DNA of 64,000 nt. Source: Lacibacter luteus (GTDB lineage Bacteria > Bacteroidota > Bacteroidia > Chitinophagales > Chitinophagaceae). The DNA is taken from contig NZ_SDHW01000007.1 of NCBI RefSeq assembly GCF_004118265.1, positions 186,001 to 250,000 on the forward strand. The letters run 5' to 3'. The translations under genes and the position numbers were made by a program. Position 1 is the first letter of the stretch. Each line of letters opens with the position of its first letter. The notes under the pieces were generated by a model, which was given only the letters and a program-made list of their open reading frames with translations, did not search any database and was not told the DNA's origin. Shown here in pieces: positions 1 to 7,018 of the stretch.

Positions 1-456
1 GTGGCGGCAAGTATGGCTATACCCGGTGTATTTCCTCCCGTTATCATTAATCGTCACTTACATATTGATGGAGGTGTAATTGATAATCTGCCGGTAGAAG
101 CAATGTATAAAAAACCGGTTCGGCACATTATTGCGGTTTCGTTATCGGCCGAAGATTCTCCCGAAATTGATTTGCCTGAAATACCTTCTTCCTGGAATTT
201 ATTCTGGAACAAACTTACCAATGCAGACGGGCATCAATTACCCGGACTGTCATCCATACTCGTCAATAGTATTACCATCAACAGCCGTCACAGGCAGGAG
301 AGCAGTAAGCCGCATGTGTCAGTATTTCTTGAGCTCGATCTGAAAGAATTTAAATTCCTCGATTGGGAAAACTGGCAACAACTCATTGAAAAAGGGTACG
401 CACAAACAAAGCAGCAAATAGAAACTACTGCTTTGGCTGCGCAATTCTGGAAATGA
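1..456 (+). CDS. Patatin-like phospholipase, C-terminal part (cut by window edge)
   Basis: This is the C-terminal 151 residues of a patatin-family serine lipase, which hydrolyses acyl esters of lipids. The fragment carries the conserved block around the second member of the Ser-Asp dyad: SMAIPGVFPP followed by HIDGGVIDNLP, with the catalytic Asp at fragment residue 23. The GxSxG nucleophile elbow would lie upstream of the window. The first codon is GTG, but family similarity runs right up to the edge, so this is a truncation by the window and not a real start. It is followed by a convergent universal stress gene only 11 bases after the stop. Confidence 0.85.
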   Translation: MAASMAIPGVFPPVIINRHLHIDGGVIDNLPVEAMYKKPVRHIIAVSLSAEDSPEIDLPEIPSSWNLFWNKLTNADGHQLPGLSSILVNSITINSRHRQESSKPHVSVFLELDLKEFKFLDWENWQQLIEKGYAQTKQQIETTALAAQFWK

Positions 457-467
457 AACGAAGCTGT

Positions 468-1289
468 TTAAGCATGCATTACCATTACGGGTACATCGCT
501 GTGGAAGACTAATTCTTTTGTATGACTGCCTGCAAAGATCCTTTCGAGTAAATTGTGTTTTTGCGGAATAACCAGCAGCATTTCAATACTGTATTTGTTG
601 GCGTACTCGTTCAATCCATCGACCATGTCTTCTTTATCAATAAAATGATATTGCGGATGGTAATGTTCAAACATGGTTTCCACCAATCCGCTTTGGAAAG
701 GCGTATCGCTGGTCCATTGCCTGTTTTTGAAATCAACATTCAGCACATGTAAACGGGCACCCGTAGCTTCAACAAGTTCCTTTACCCTGTCGTCGGGTAT
801 AGTTCGCACCACATCACGAAAATCGGTGGTTAAACCGATGTCGTTGATTTTTGTAAACACAGCATTTTCAGGAACAATCAATACCGGTACTTTGCAATGT
901 TTTGAAATGCTGAGTGTATTGCTGCCAATCAATGCTTCTCTCGCTTTACCTGCGCCTGTAATACCCATTACAATAAAGGCGATCTGCAACACTTCGGTTA
1001 AATCCTGTATTACATCAACCAGCTTACCATCAAACAACAGCTGCTCTATTTTTACCAATGGCCCCAGCTCTGTAAGTTGATTTGCCAGCAATTGCAATTC
1101 TTTCTTTTTTATTTCACGCATATGTTCCGGCGATACTTCAATACCCTGGTAAAGCGGAAGAATAAGCGGTTGTTCATATGCATGCACAAGCATCAGTTTT
1201 CCTCCAACTTGTTTCGCATAATGAAGTGCATAAGAGGCGGCGTTGAGTGAGGTTGAGGAAAAATCAACAGGAACAAGAATTGCTTTCAT
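468..1289 (-). CDS. Universal stress protein, tandem UspA domains
   Basis: A 273-residue cytoplasmic protein made of two UspA domains (about residues 1-140 and 150-273). The first has the nucleotide-binding style motif G-I-T-G-A-G-K-A-x5-G-S-N-T before KVPVLIVPE. The second ends in a matching but weaker motif, GSHTKELVFHSDVPVMVMHA. Such tandem proteins are usual in Bacteroidota and are linked to stress survival. I chose ATG at 1289 because MKAILVPVDFS is the canonical start; the 15 residues upstream in frame look like read-through of the leader. ATP binding by domain 1 is likely; the exact role is unknown. Confidence 0.9.
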   Translation of the reverse strand: MKAILVPVDFSSTSLNAASYALHYAKQVGGKLMLVHAYEQPLILPLYQGIEVSPEHMREIKKKELQLLANQLTELGPLVKIEQLLFDGKLVDVIQDLTEVLQIAFIVMGITGAGKAREALIGSNTLSISKHCKVPVLIVPENAVFTKINDIGLTTDFRDVVRTIPDDRVKELVEATGARLHVLNVDFKNRQWTSDTPFQSGLVETMFEHYHPQYHFIDKEDMVDGLNEYANKYSIEMLLVIPQKHNLLERIFAGSHTKELVFHSDVPVMVMHA

Positions 1290-1545
1290 GTGATGTTTTT
1301 TATAATGATTTGCCCGATAAGTTTTATGGTACATTTCATGTGGTAAGTTTTTAATGGCTTTGATTACTACACGTATTCTCCTGAAAAGTTTATGTTGTCA
1401 GGTTTGAGCAAGTAGACTTTTTTCAGATTAACGCATTCACCAAATCATGCTATAAAACTAACATTACAAAAAGGATTGAACTATGACAAATGTCAGAGCT
1501 TCCGCAATCTTCAATCAGCGGGTGGGAGAAACTGCAGGAAAAAAT
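1290..1545. other. Intergenic region upstream of the stress protein gene
   Basis: About 250 AT-rich bases between the universal stress gene and the terminator of the his operon. It must hold the stress-gene promoter on the minus strand, but I see no good TAnnTTTG box. No open reading frame here looks real. Confidence 0.5.
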
Positions 1546-1578
1546 AAAAAGCGTTCAGCAGCTTGCCTGAACGCTTTT
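1546..1578 (-). terminator. Intrinsic terminator of the his operon
   Basis: A perfect 12-bp stem (1547-1558 with 1567-1578) around an 8-base loop. On the minus strand it is followed by a T-rich run (TTTTTATTTTTT). It begins 24 bases beyond the hisB stop and closes the operon. The A-rich left flank could make it partly bidirectional. Confidence 0.9.
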
Positions 1579-1601
1579 CAGCTATAAAAAAATCATTGAT
1601 T

Positions 1602-2765
1602 TTATAATACACCTTTGGTTGATGGCAGGTAATTGCTCAACGGATCACGCTTTACCGCCATGCGGATGGCTTTTGCAAATGCTTTAAAGATGGCTTCTAT
1701 TTTATGATGTTCATTATCGCCATGACATTCGATGTTGAGGTTACACTTTGCCGCATCGCTGAACGATTTAAAAAAGTGGAAGAACATTTCTGTTGGCATT
1801 TCACCGATCTTTTCTCTTGTGAATGTTGCATTCCAAACGATCCAGTTACGGCCGCCAAAATCGATGAGCACTTTTGCATCGGCTTCGTCCATGGGCAATG
1901 CAAAACCATAACGTTCCATACCTCGTTTATCGGCTAATGCTTTGCCAAATGCTTCACCTAAGGCAATGCCGGTATCTTCAATGGTATGATGTTCATCAAT
2001 ATGCAGATCGCCATGCGTTGTAATGTTGAGATCCATTTTACCGTGGCGTGCAATCTGGTCGAGCATGTGATCGAAGAAACCAAGACCGGTGTTGATGACC
2101 GCTTTGCCGCTGCCATCTACATTCAACTCTACTTTTATTTTCGTTTCGTTAGTGTTGCGTTCGTGCACCACTGTACGCAAACCCAGTTTCAGGAATTCAT
2201 AAATTTCTTTCCAGTGAATGGTTTCTAATGCAATGGTTGATGTACGCAATTCAGCAACTTTATCCTGTATTTCAGCTGCACCAAGATTTGCATCGTTGTT
2301 GATCCAGATAGCTTTTGCTCCGAGATTTTTTGCCAGCTGTACATCGGTAATACGATCGCCGATAACAAATGAATTGGCCAGATCGTATTCGGGGTTGTTG
2401 ATGTATTTGGTAAACATACCAACACCGGGTTTACGAGTAGGCGCATTCTCATGCGGAAATGTGCGATCGATCAACACATCGCTGAACACAATGCCTTCGC
2501 TTTGTAAACTGTTTACCACAAAATTGTGTACAGGCCAGAACGTATCTTCCGGAAAACCAGTTGTACCCAAACCATCCTGGTTAGTAGGCATAACCAGTTC
2601 ATAATCGAGTTCTGCAGCAATTTTGCGCAGGTAGAAAAATACATCAGGATAAAAACTGAGTTTATCGAAGGAATCAAGTTGATAGGTTGGTGGCGCTTCA
2701 TTAATAAGTGTACCATCCCGATCAATAAACAAAACCCGTTTACCTGTTATTTGTGTTGTTGACAT
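1602..2765 (-). CDS. hisB: Bifunctional histidinol-phosphatase / imidazoleglycerol-phosphate dehydratase
   Basis: This 387-residue fusion catalyses two histidine steps. The N-terminal HAD phosphatase (residues 10-165) has the nucleophile motif DRDGT (Asp15, Asp17). The C-terminal IGP dehydratase (about 200-387) has the metal-binding signatures [11 protein letters not shown] and [14 protein letters not shown], and a second DNEHHKIEA. The phosphatase loop reads [11 protein letters not shown] and lacks the zinc-binding cysteines of the enterobacterial enzyme. ATG 2765 is preferred over the upstream in-frame codon because [18 protein letters not shown] is the family start and the extra residues come from a repeat-rich spacer. 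It is the last gene of the operon and is separated from hisC by a cytochrome c gene. Confidence 0.97.
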   Translation of the reverse strand: MSTTQITGKRVLFIDRDGTLINEAPPTYQLDSFDKLSFYPDVFFYLRKIAAELDYELVMPTNQDGLGTTGFPEDTFWPVHNFVVNSLQSEGIVFSDVLIDRTFPHENAPTRKPGVGMFTKYINNPEYDLANSFVIGDRITDVQLAKNLGAKAIWINNDANLGAAEIQDKVAELRTSTIALETIHWKEIYEFLKLGLRTVVHERNTNETKIKVELNVDGSGKAVINTGLGFFDHMLDQIARHGKMDLNITTHGDLHIDEHHTIEDTGIALGEAFGKALADKRGMERYGFALPMDEADAKVLIDFGGRNWIVWNATFTREKIGEMPTEMFFHFFKSFSDAAKCNLNIECHGDNEHHKIEAIFKAFAKAIRMAVKRDPLSNYLPSTKGVL

Positions 2766-2778
2766 CTGTTGATTTTTT

Positions 2779-2834
2779 CTTGTGTCCTTTGTGATTGCTT
2801 CGTGTTCTTTGTGATACAATGTAGTTACACAAAG
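2779..2834. repeat. Degenerate CTTTGTG spacer repeat with inverted partner
   Basis: Two imperfect 19-base direct copies (2779-2797, 2798-2816), each built on CTTTGTGAT, face an inverted CACAAAG at 2828-2834. Together they can fold as a hairpin between the cytochrome c and hisB genes. The word type (CTTTGTG/CACAAAG) resembles short intergenic repeats I associate with Bacteroidota genomes. Confidence 0.6.
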
Positions 2835-2864
2835 GGCACAGAGTTACCACTAAGAGCGCTAAGT

Positions 2865-3278
2865 TTATTTAATCTTTGCTCTTGCTGCTTTTACTTCTGC
2901 TGCAGTTACCAAACTATATTTATTGCCAAAGCTGTTGCGTACATAGGTTAATACATCTGCAATTTGCTGATCGGTTAAGTTTGGTTGCGCCGGCATGGGA
3001 TTGTAATAGGTTTCACCATTGATTGTGAGTTCCTGTTCCATTCCTTTTAAAACAATATTAATGAGCTGTGGTTTTGCACCTGCTACCTGTTTGGTTTTTA
3101 TCAATGGGGGATTTAATCCCTGTAAACCTTTGCCATCCTGTAAATGACAAACCGCACAGGTTTCGTTGTAAACTTTTTTACCACGATCCATCGAAGCTTT
3201 TAAATTCGGCTGTTGTAAGCTGAATGAAAACAGACCGATACTTGCTGTAAGTATAATAGCAATTGAAAGTTGTTTCAT
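2865..3278 (-). CDS. Secreted class I c-type cytochrome
   Basis: A 137-residue periplasmic monohaem cytochrome. An N-terminal signal peptide (residues 1-22) is followed by the haem site CAVCH (Cys41, Cys44, His45). A likely axial Met lies in NPMPAQPNLTDQQIADVLTYV, a typical cytochrome c class I C-terminal helix. The start is ATG 3278, giving a clean signal peptide; nine further in-frame residues upstream are unlikely. It lies between hisC (67 bases) and hisB (99 bases) in the same orientation, so it is probably co-transcribed with histidine genes though functionally unrelated. Its redox partner cannot be told from the window. Confidence 0.92.
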   Translation of the reverse strand: MKQLSIAIILTASIGLFSFSLQQPNLKASMDRGKKVYNETCAVCHLQDGKGLQGLNPPLIKTKQVAGAKPQLINIVLKGMEQELTINGETYYNPMPAQPNLTDQQIADVLTYVRNSFGNKYSLVTAAEVKAARAKIK

Positions 3279-3345
3279 CGTTTGGTATATGATTGGTTGA
3301 GGCAATAAATTTACTGCACCCGCAGCAAATGCCTGTTATCTTTTC

Positions 3346-4398
3346 TTAAGCGATAAATGAACGGAGTGCATCCAGCAGTTCATCGTTTTCTTTTGCTGTA
3401 CCAACGGTAATACGCAGGCAACCTTCGCAAAGAATTACTTTGCTTCTGTCCCGCACTACAATTTGTTTGGCCAGCAGGTATTCATAAATACCTCTTGCAT
3501 CAATCACTTTCACCAGTAAAAAATTGGCATCGCTGGGATAAATTTTTTCTACAACAGGAAGTTGAGGCAATTCAGTTTCCAGTCGCTTACGTTCATTCAC
3601 CAGTTCTTTGATCATCGCATTCACATCTTCCATATTATCGAGTGCTTTGATCACCAGTTCCTGCACGGCTTCGCTGATGTTATATGGAGGTTTGATCTTG
3701 TTATAAACGCTGATGATCTCTTCACTTGCGAAGGACATACCTAAGCGCAAACCTGCCAATCCCCATGCTTTACTGAGTGTTTGCATCACCACGAGATTTG
3801 GATAATCAGCCAGCAGTGTTACCAATGAACGTTGACGGGAGAAGTTGATGTAAGCTTCATCCACCACCACAATGCCATCGAAATTGTTCAACACCATTTC
3901 AATATCGGCAATGTTGATGCTGTTGCCTGTTGGATTGTTGGGCGAACAGATCCAGATGATCTTTGTGTGTTCATCCACCAATGTTTCCATGTGTGCAAGG
4001 TTCAGCTGGAAATCATCGAGCAACGGAGCTTTACGTAATTCAATATCGTTGATGTTGGCACTTACTTCGTACATGCCATAGGTAGGCGGACAAATAACCA
4101 CATTGTCAACACCCGGATTACAAAATGCACGGTACAACAGATCAATACATTCATCGCTGCCGTTACCAATAAATATTTGTTTCGGCGAAACACCCTTGAT
4201 GGCTGATAATTTTTCTTTGATCTTTTGCTGATACGGATCGGGATAACGGTTATACCATTTCACCAGTGGTGAACCAATGCTGTTTTCATTTGCATCGAGA
4301 TACACTTTCGCTTCACCGTGAAACTCATCACGTGCAGAAGAGTAGGGAACAAGGGCTTTAATATTTTCCCTGAGTAAATTGTTTAAATCGAATGACAT
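3346..4398 (-). CDS. hisC: Histidinol-phosphate aminotransferase
   Basis: A 350-residue fold-type I PLP enzyme that converts imidazole-acetol phosphate to histidinol phosphate with glutamate as amino donor. The sequence shows LDANENS near the N-terminus, the substrate and PLP motifs GNGSDECIDLLYRAF and SPNNPTGN, VVDEAYINFS, and the PLP-binding lysine in TLSKAWGLAGLRLG (about residue 210), then the C-terminal arginine region LRITVGT. Length is normal for HisC. It is third in the operon, 74 bases after hisD, across a spacer made of GTGAATG-type words. Confidence 0.97.
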   Translation of the reverse strand: MSFDLNNLLRENIKALVPYSSARDEFHGEAKVYLDANENSIGSPLVKWYNRYPDPYQQKIKEKLSAIKGVSPKQIFIGNGSDECIDLLYRAFCNPGVDNVVICPPTYGMYEVSANINDIELRKAPLLDDFQLNLAHMETLVDEHTKIIWICSPNNPTGNSINIADIEMVLNNFDGIVVVDEAYINFSRQRSLVTLLADYPNLVVMQTLSKAWGLAGLRLGMSFASEEIISVYNKIKPPYNISEAVQELVIKALDNMEDVNAMIKELVNERKRLETELPQLPVVEKIYPSDANFLLVKVIDARGIYEYLLAKQIVVRDRSKVILCEGCLRITVGTAKENDELLDALRSFIA

Positions 4399-4404
4399 GT
4401 TATA

Positions 4405-4436
4405 GTGAATTGTGAATGGTCAATGGTGAATGAGTG
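4405..4436. repeat. Short GTGAATG-type spacer words between hisD and hisC
   Basis: The hisC/hisD spacer contains GTGAATTGTGAATGG, then a degenerate second copy TCAATGGTGAATGAG. This is low-complexity tandem sequence of about 7 bases per unit, of the same general kind as other spacers in this window. It lies in the untranslated gap of the operon. Confidence 0.45.
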
Positions 4437-4472
4437 CAACTGCTGTATTTACTTGTAACTATCGGCTAAAGG

Positions 4473-5747
4473 CTATTGATTTCTCTTCCTCACTGCTTCC
4501 GCATGCGCCAGTAATCCTTCCGCCTCAGCCATTAACTCAACTGCTTTACCAATCTGTTGCAAACCTTCTTTACTTAATTTCTGAAAAGTGATCTTCTTGA
4601 CGAAGCTATCAACACTTACACCGCTGTATGCTTTTGCATAACCGTTGGTGGGCAATGTATGATTGGTGCCGCTGGCATAATCACCGACACTTTCGGGTGA
4701 GTAGTTGCCAAGAAAAATAGAACCGGCGTTGATGATCTGCTCTGCAATGGCTTCATCGTCTTTACAACTGATGATGAGATGTTCGGCAGCGTATTCATTC
4801 ACCAGTTCGATCATTTCTGCAACCGTTGGTAACAATATTGCTTTGCTGTTCTCCAACGCTTTTGCTGCAAATTCTTTTCTGGGTAATGCTTTCAATTGTT
4901 CTGCAGTTTCTTTCAACACAGCATCGATCATTTGCACAGAAGTGCTCACCAGCAATACCTGCGAATCAATACCATGTTCTGCCTGCGATAAGAGATCGGC
5001 AGCAACAAACGAAGGGTCTGCTGTATCATCGGCCATAACACATACTTCACTTGGTCCTGCAGGCATATCAATGGCTACACCATCTTTCTGCACCAATTGC
5101 TTTGCTGCCGTTACATATTGATTGCCTGGTCCGAAAATTTTATATACCTGGGGAATAGTTTGTGTGCCATAAGCCATTGCACCGATCGCTTGTGCACCAC
5201 CGGTTTTAAAAATTTTGGTAATGCCCGCCAGTTGTGCAGTGTATAAAATAGCAGCATTGATCTTTCCATCTTTAGAAGGCGGCGTACAAAGAATAATTTC
5301 TTTACAACCTGCGATCTTAGCAGGAATCGCCAACATTAAAATGGTTGAGAACAAAGGAGCGGTACCGCCCGGAATATACAAGCCTACTTTTTCAATAGCT
5401 ACTGTTTTACGCCAGCAAAGAACGCCGGGCATTGTTTCGATTTTTTCAACAGTACTTACCTGTTTGCGGTGAAAGGTTTCGATGTTTTGCTTAGCTAATG
5501 CAATAGCATCTTTCAATTCATTGCTGAGTGAAGCTGAAGCTGCATCGATCTCTGCATTGGTTACCTGTATTTCCGTAACCGTCACTTTATCAAAGATGGT
5601 AGCAAAACGTTTCAATGCTTCATCGCCGCTTGCCTTTACCTCGTGCAAAATGTTTACCACGCTTGCTTCCAACGATGATGCTTCAATAGCCGGACGCTTG
5701 AGCAATTTGCTCCACTCACTTTTCTTTGGATGTTTTATGATCTGCAT
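4473..5747 (-). CDS. hisD: Histidinol dehydrogenase
   Basis: A 424-residue zinc enzyme that performs the last two oxidations from histidinol to histidine using NAD. The window protein has the expected landmarks: GLYIPGGTAPLFSTILM, the GPGNQYVTAAKQLV segment, IDMPAGPSEVCVMAD, the LLSQAEHGIDSQ motif with zinc and catalytic residues, and the C-terminal NHTLPTNGYAKAYSGVSVDSF. ATG 5747 is chosen over a TTG nine bases upstream. It sits 74 bases after hisG, with two different palindromic repeats in the gap. Confidence 0.97.
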   Translation of the reverse strand: MQIIKHPKKSEWSKLLKRPAIEASSLEASVVNILHEVKASGDEALKRFATIFDKVTVTEIQVTNAEIDAASASLSNELKDAIALAKQNIETFHRKQVSTVEKIETMPGVLCWRKTVAIEKVGLYIPGGTAPLFSTILMLAIPAKIAGCKEIILCTPPSKDGKINAAILYTAQLAGITKIFKTGGAQAIGAMAYGTQTIPQVYKIFGPGNQYVTAAKQLVQKDGVAIDMPAGPSEVCVMADDTADPSFVAADLLSQAEHGIDSQVLLVSTSVQMIDAVLKETAEQLKALPRKEFAAKALENSKAILLPTVAEMIELVNEYAAEHLIISCKDDEAIAEQIINAGSIFLGNYSPESVGDYASGTNHTLPTNGYAKAYSGVSVDSFVKKITFQKLSKEGLQQIGKAVELMAEAEGLLAHAEAVRKRNQ

Positions 5748-5757
5748 ATTTCTCAAT

Positions 5758-5822
5758 CGTTCCTACGGAACGAAACGTTTTTGTTTTAAGTCCCCCCTTT
5801 CAGGAGAGGATTTAGGTGGGGT
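5758..5822. repeat. Two palindromic repeat elements in the hisG-hisD spacer
   Basis: First element: CGTTCC TAC GGAACG at 5758-5772, a 6-bp stem with a 3-base loop. Second: 5789-5821, a C-rich run facing a G-rich run (CCCCCCTTTC and GGTGGGG) around AGGAGAGGATTTA. The second type resembles a C/G-rich intergenic repeat common in Bacteroidota; a degenerate cousin is seen at 38304-38331. Both lie in the untranslated gap. Confidence 0.6.
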
Positions 5823-6739
5823 TACATCACCATTTTCTCAATAGGTACCACCAAAATTCCTTCAGCACCTGCTGCTTTCAATTGTTCAATTTTTTCCCAG
5901 AACTCATCTTCGCTCAATACACTGTGTACGCTGCTCCAGCCGGTTTCTGCCAATGGTAAAACCGTTGGACTTTTCATACCCGGTAATAATGCAATGATGT
6001 CGTTAAGTTTATCATTCGGTGCATTCATCAACACATATTTGTTGCGTTTTGCTTTCTTCACAGCCTTAATGCGGAACAACAATTTATCCAACAGTATTTC
6101 CTGTTCTTTATTCAGCTTGTTGTTTTTGATCAACACCGATTGCGATTGCAGAATGGTTTCTACTTCTTTCAATCCATTCATGAAAAGGGTAGAGCCGCTG
6201 CTTACCAAATCAACCACTACATCAGCCAAACCAATACCCGGCGCAATTTCCACACTGCCGCTGATCTCGTGTACCTCACCGTTGATATTGTTCTTCTTCA
6301 AAAACTCATTTACTAAGAACGGGTAACTTGTTGCAATACGTTTGCCATCGAGGCTTTGTACACCCTGGTAGGTTTCGCTGCGGGGGATCGCCAAGCTTAA
6401 ACGGCATTTGCCAAAGCCAAGCTTCTCAACAATCTCGGCTTTCTTGTTTTTTTCAAACAATACATTCTCACCAACAATACCAATATCGGCTACACCATCT
6501 TCCACATATTGCGGTATATCATCATCACGCAAAAAGAAAACTTCCATCGGAAAGGTGTCGCTTTCTGTTTTTAAACGGTCTTTTACATTGCGTAATTCAA
6601 TACCACATTCGTTCAACAGTTTTACTGAATCGTCGTAGAGTCGTCCGCTTTTCTGAATAGCGATACGGAGCTTTGCTGGTTTGTCGCTGCTGCCACCACT
6701 TAATTCGCTGAGTGGGGTGTACTTTTTTTCCTGCATCAT
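5822..6739 (-). CDS. hisG: ATP phosphoribosyltransferase, long form
   Basis: At 305 residues this is the first enzyme of histidine synthesis, joining ATP and PRPP. The start of the catalytic domain reads LRIAIQKSGRL, followed by DDIPQYVEDGVADIGIVGENVL, and the PRPP site lies in ADVVVDLVSSGSTLFMNGL. The last 75 or so residues (from LLPGMKSPTVLPL) form the HisG C-terminal ACT-like domain, so the enzyme is the long form, feedback-inhibited by histidine and independent of HisZ. It is the first structural gene of the operon, 60 bases beyond the attenuator. Confidence 0.97.
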   Translation of the reverse strand: MMQEKKYTPLSELSGGSSDKPAKLRIAIQKSGRLYDDSVKLLNECGIELRNVKDRLKTESDTFPMEVFFLRDDDIPQYVEDGVADIGIVGENVLFEKNKKAEIVEKLGFGKCRLSLAIPRSETYQGVQSLDGKRIATSYPFLVNEFLKKNNINGEVHEISGSVEIAPGIGLADVVVDLVSSGSTLFMNGLKEVETILQSQSVLIKNNKLNKEQEILLDKLLFRIKAVKKAKRNKYVLMNAPNDKLNDIIALLPGMKSPTVLPLAETGWSSVHSVLSEDEFWEKIEQLKAAGAEGILVVPIEKMVM

Positions 6740-6754
6740 AATTAGTTTATGCTT

Positions 6755-6767
6755 GACCTGTCAGGTC
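6755..6767. repeat. GACCTG-T-CAGGTC palindrome in the hisG leader
   Basis: A 6-bp inverted repeat with a single central base, between the attenuator and the hisG start. Palindromes of the ACCTGACAGGT type look like a dispersed Bacteroidota intergenic repeat. No regulatory role can be shown from here. Confidence 0.45.
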
Positions 6768-6798
6768 GGTGTTAAGTCGTTTGTTCAGTTCAGACAAT

Positions 6799-6829
6799 AA
6801 AAAAAGGCCTACGTTCCGTAAGCCTTTTT
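6799..6829 (-). terminator. his attenuator terminator
   Basis: On the minus strand a 13-bp stem (6817-6829 with 6801-6813; one G-U pair) closes on a 3-base loop and runs directly into seven T residues. It lies between the His leader peptide and hisG, so it can only act as a premature terminator of the operon transcript. The 5' arm GGCTTAC is shared with the antiterminator. Confidence 0.9.
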
Positions 6830-6902
6830 ACAATATTGTAGAACACAATACACAACCGGCTTACCTGTTAGGGCAAGTATGATGATGGTGTGTATGTGTG
6901 TT
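6818..6902 (-). promoter_or_regulatory. his attenuator pairing segments (1:2 and antiterminator 2:3)
   Basis: Three alternative pairings can be read on the minus strand. Segment 1 (6902-6887, the His-codon stretch) is nearly complementary to segment 2 (6857-6842, GGTTGTGTATTGTGTT). GTAAGCC at 6864-6858, which overlaps the leader stop codon, is the exact complement of GGCTTAC at 6824-6818, the 5' arm of the terminator. TATTGT/ACAATA can extend that antiterminator. A ribosome stalled on His codons would cover segment 1 and free segment 2 for antitermination. A ribosome reaching the stop would cover GTAAGCC and allow termination. The pairings are seen; the mechanism is inferred from enterobacterial his attenuation. 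Confidence 0.85.
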
Positions 6903-6911
6903 TGAAATCAT
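6861..6911 (-). CDS. hisL: Histidine operon leader peptide
   Basis: A 16-codon reading frame encoding MISNTHTHHHHTCPNR, with five His codons (CAT, CAC, CAT, CAT, CAT), four of them in a row. It lies directly before a terminator/antiterminator structure and hisG. This is the classic architecture of a ribosome-mediated attenuator that senses charged His-tRNA. The start is the only ATG after a perfect promoter; the stop TAA sits inside the antiterminator arm. Confidence 0.92.
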   Translation of the reverse strand: MISNTHTHHHHTCPNR

Positions 6912-6915
6912 GGCG

Positions 6916-6946
6916 CAAAAATAAGGTGCTAAATTGAATCGGCAAA
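6916..6946 (-). promoter_or_regulatory. Bacteroidota-type promoter of the his operon
   Basis: On the minus strand TTTG (6946-6943), a spacer of exactly 19 bases, then TATTTTTG (6923-6916). This is a full match to the Bacteroidota consensus TTTG-N19-TAnnTTTG. The hisL ATG begins only 4 bases after the -7 box. Transcription would start at or next to the ATG, giving an almost leaderless message. Confidence 0.85.
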
Positions 6947-7018
6947 TATTTTGTTGAGCGGTATGGAATAAATTTTTTCCTGCGGTATTTTCGAAATCCA
7001 AAACAAACAATCATTTGT

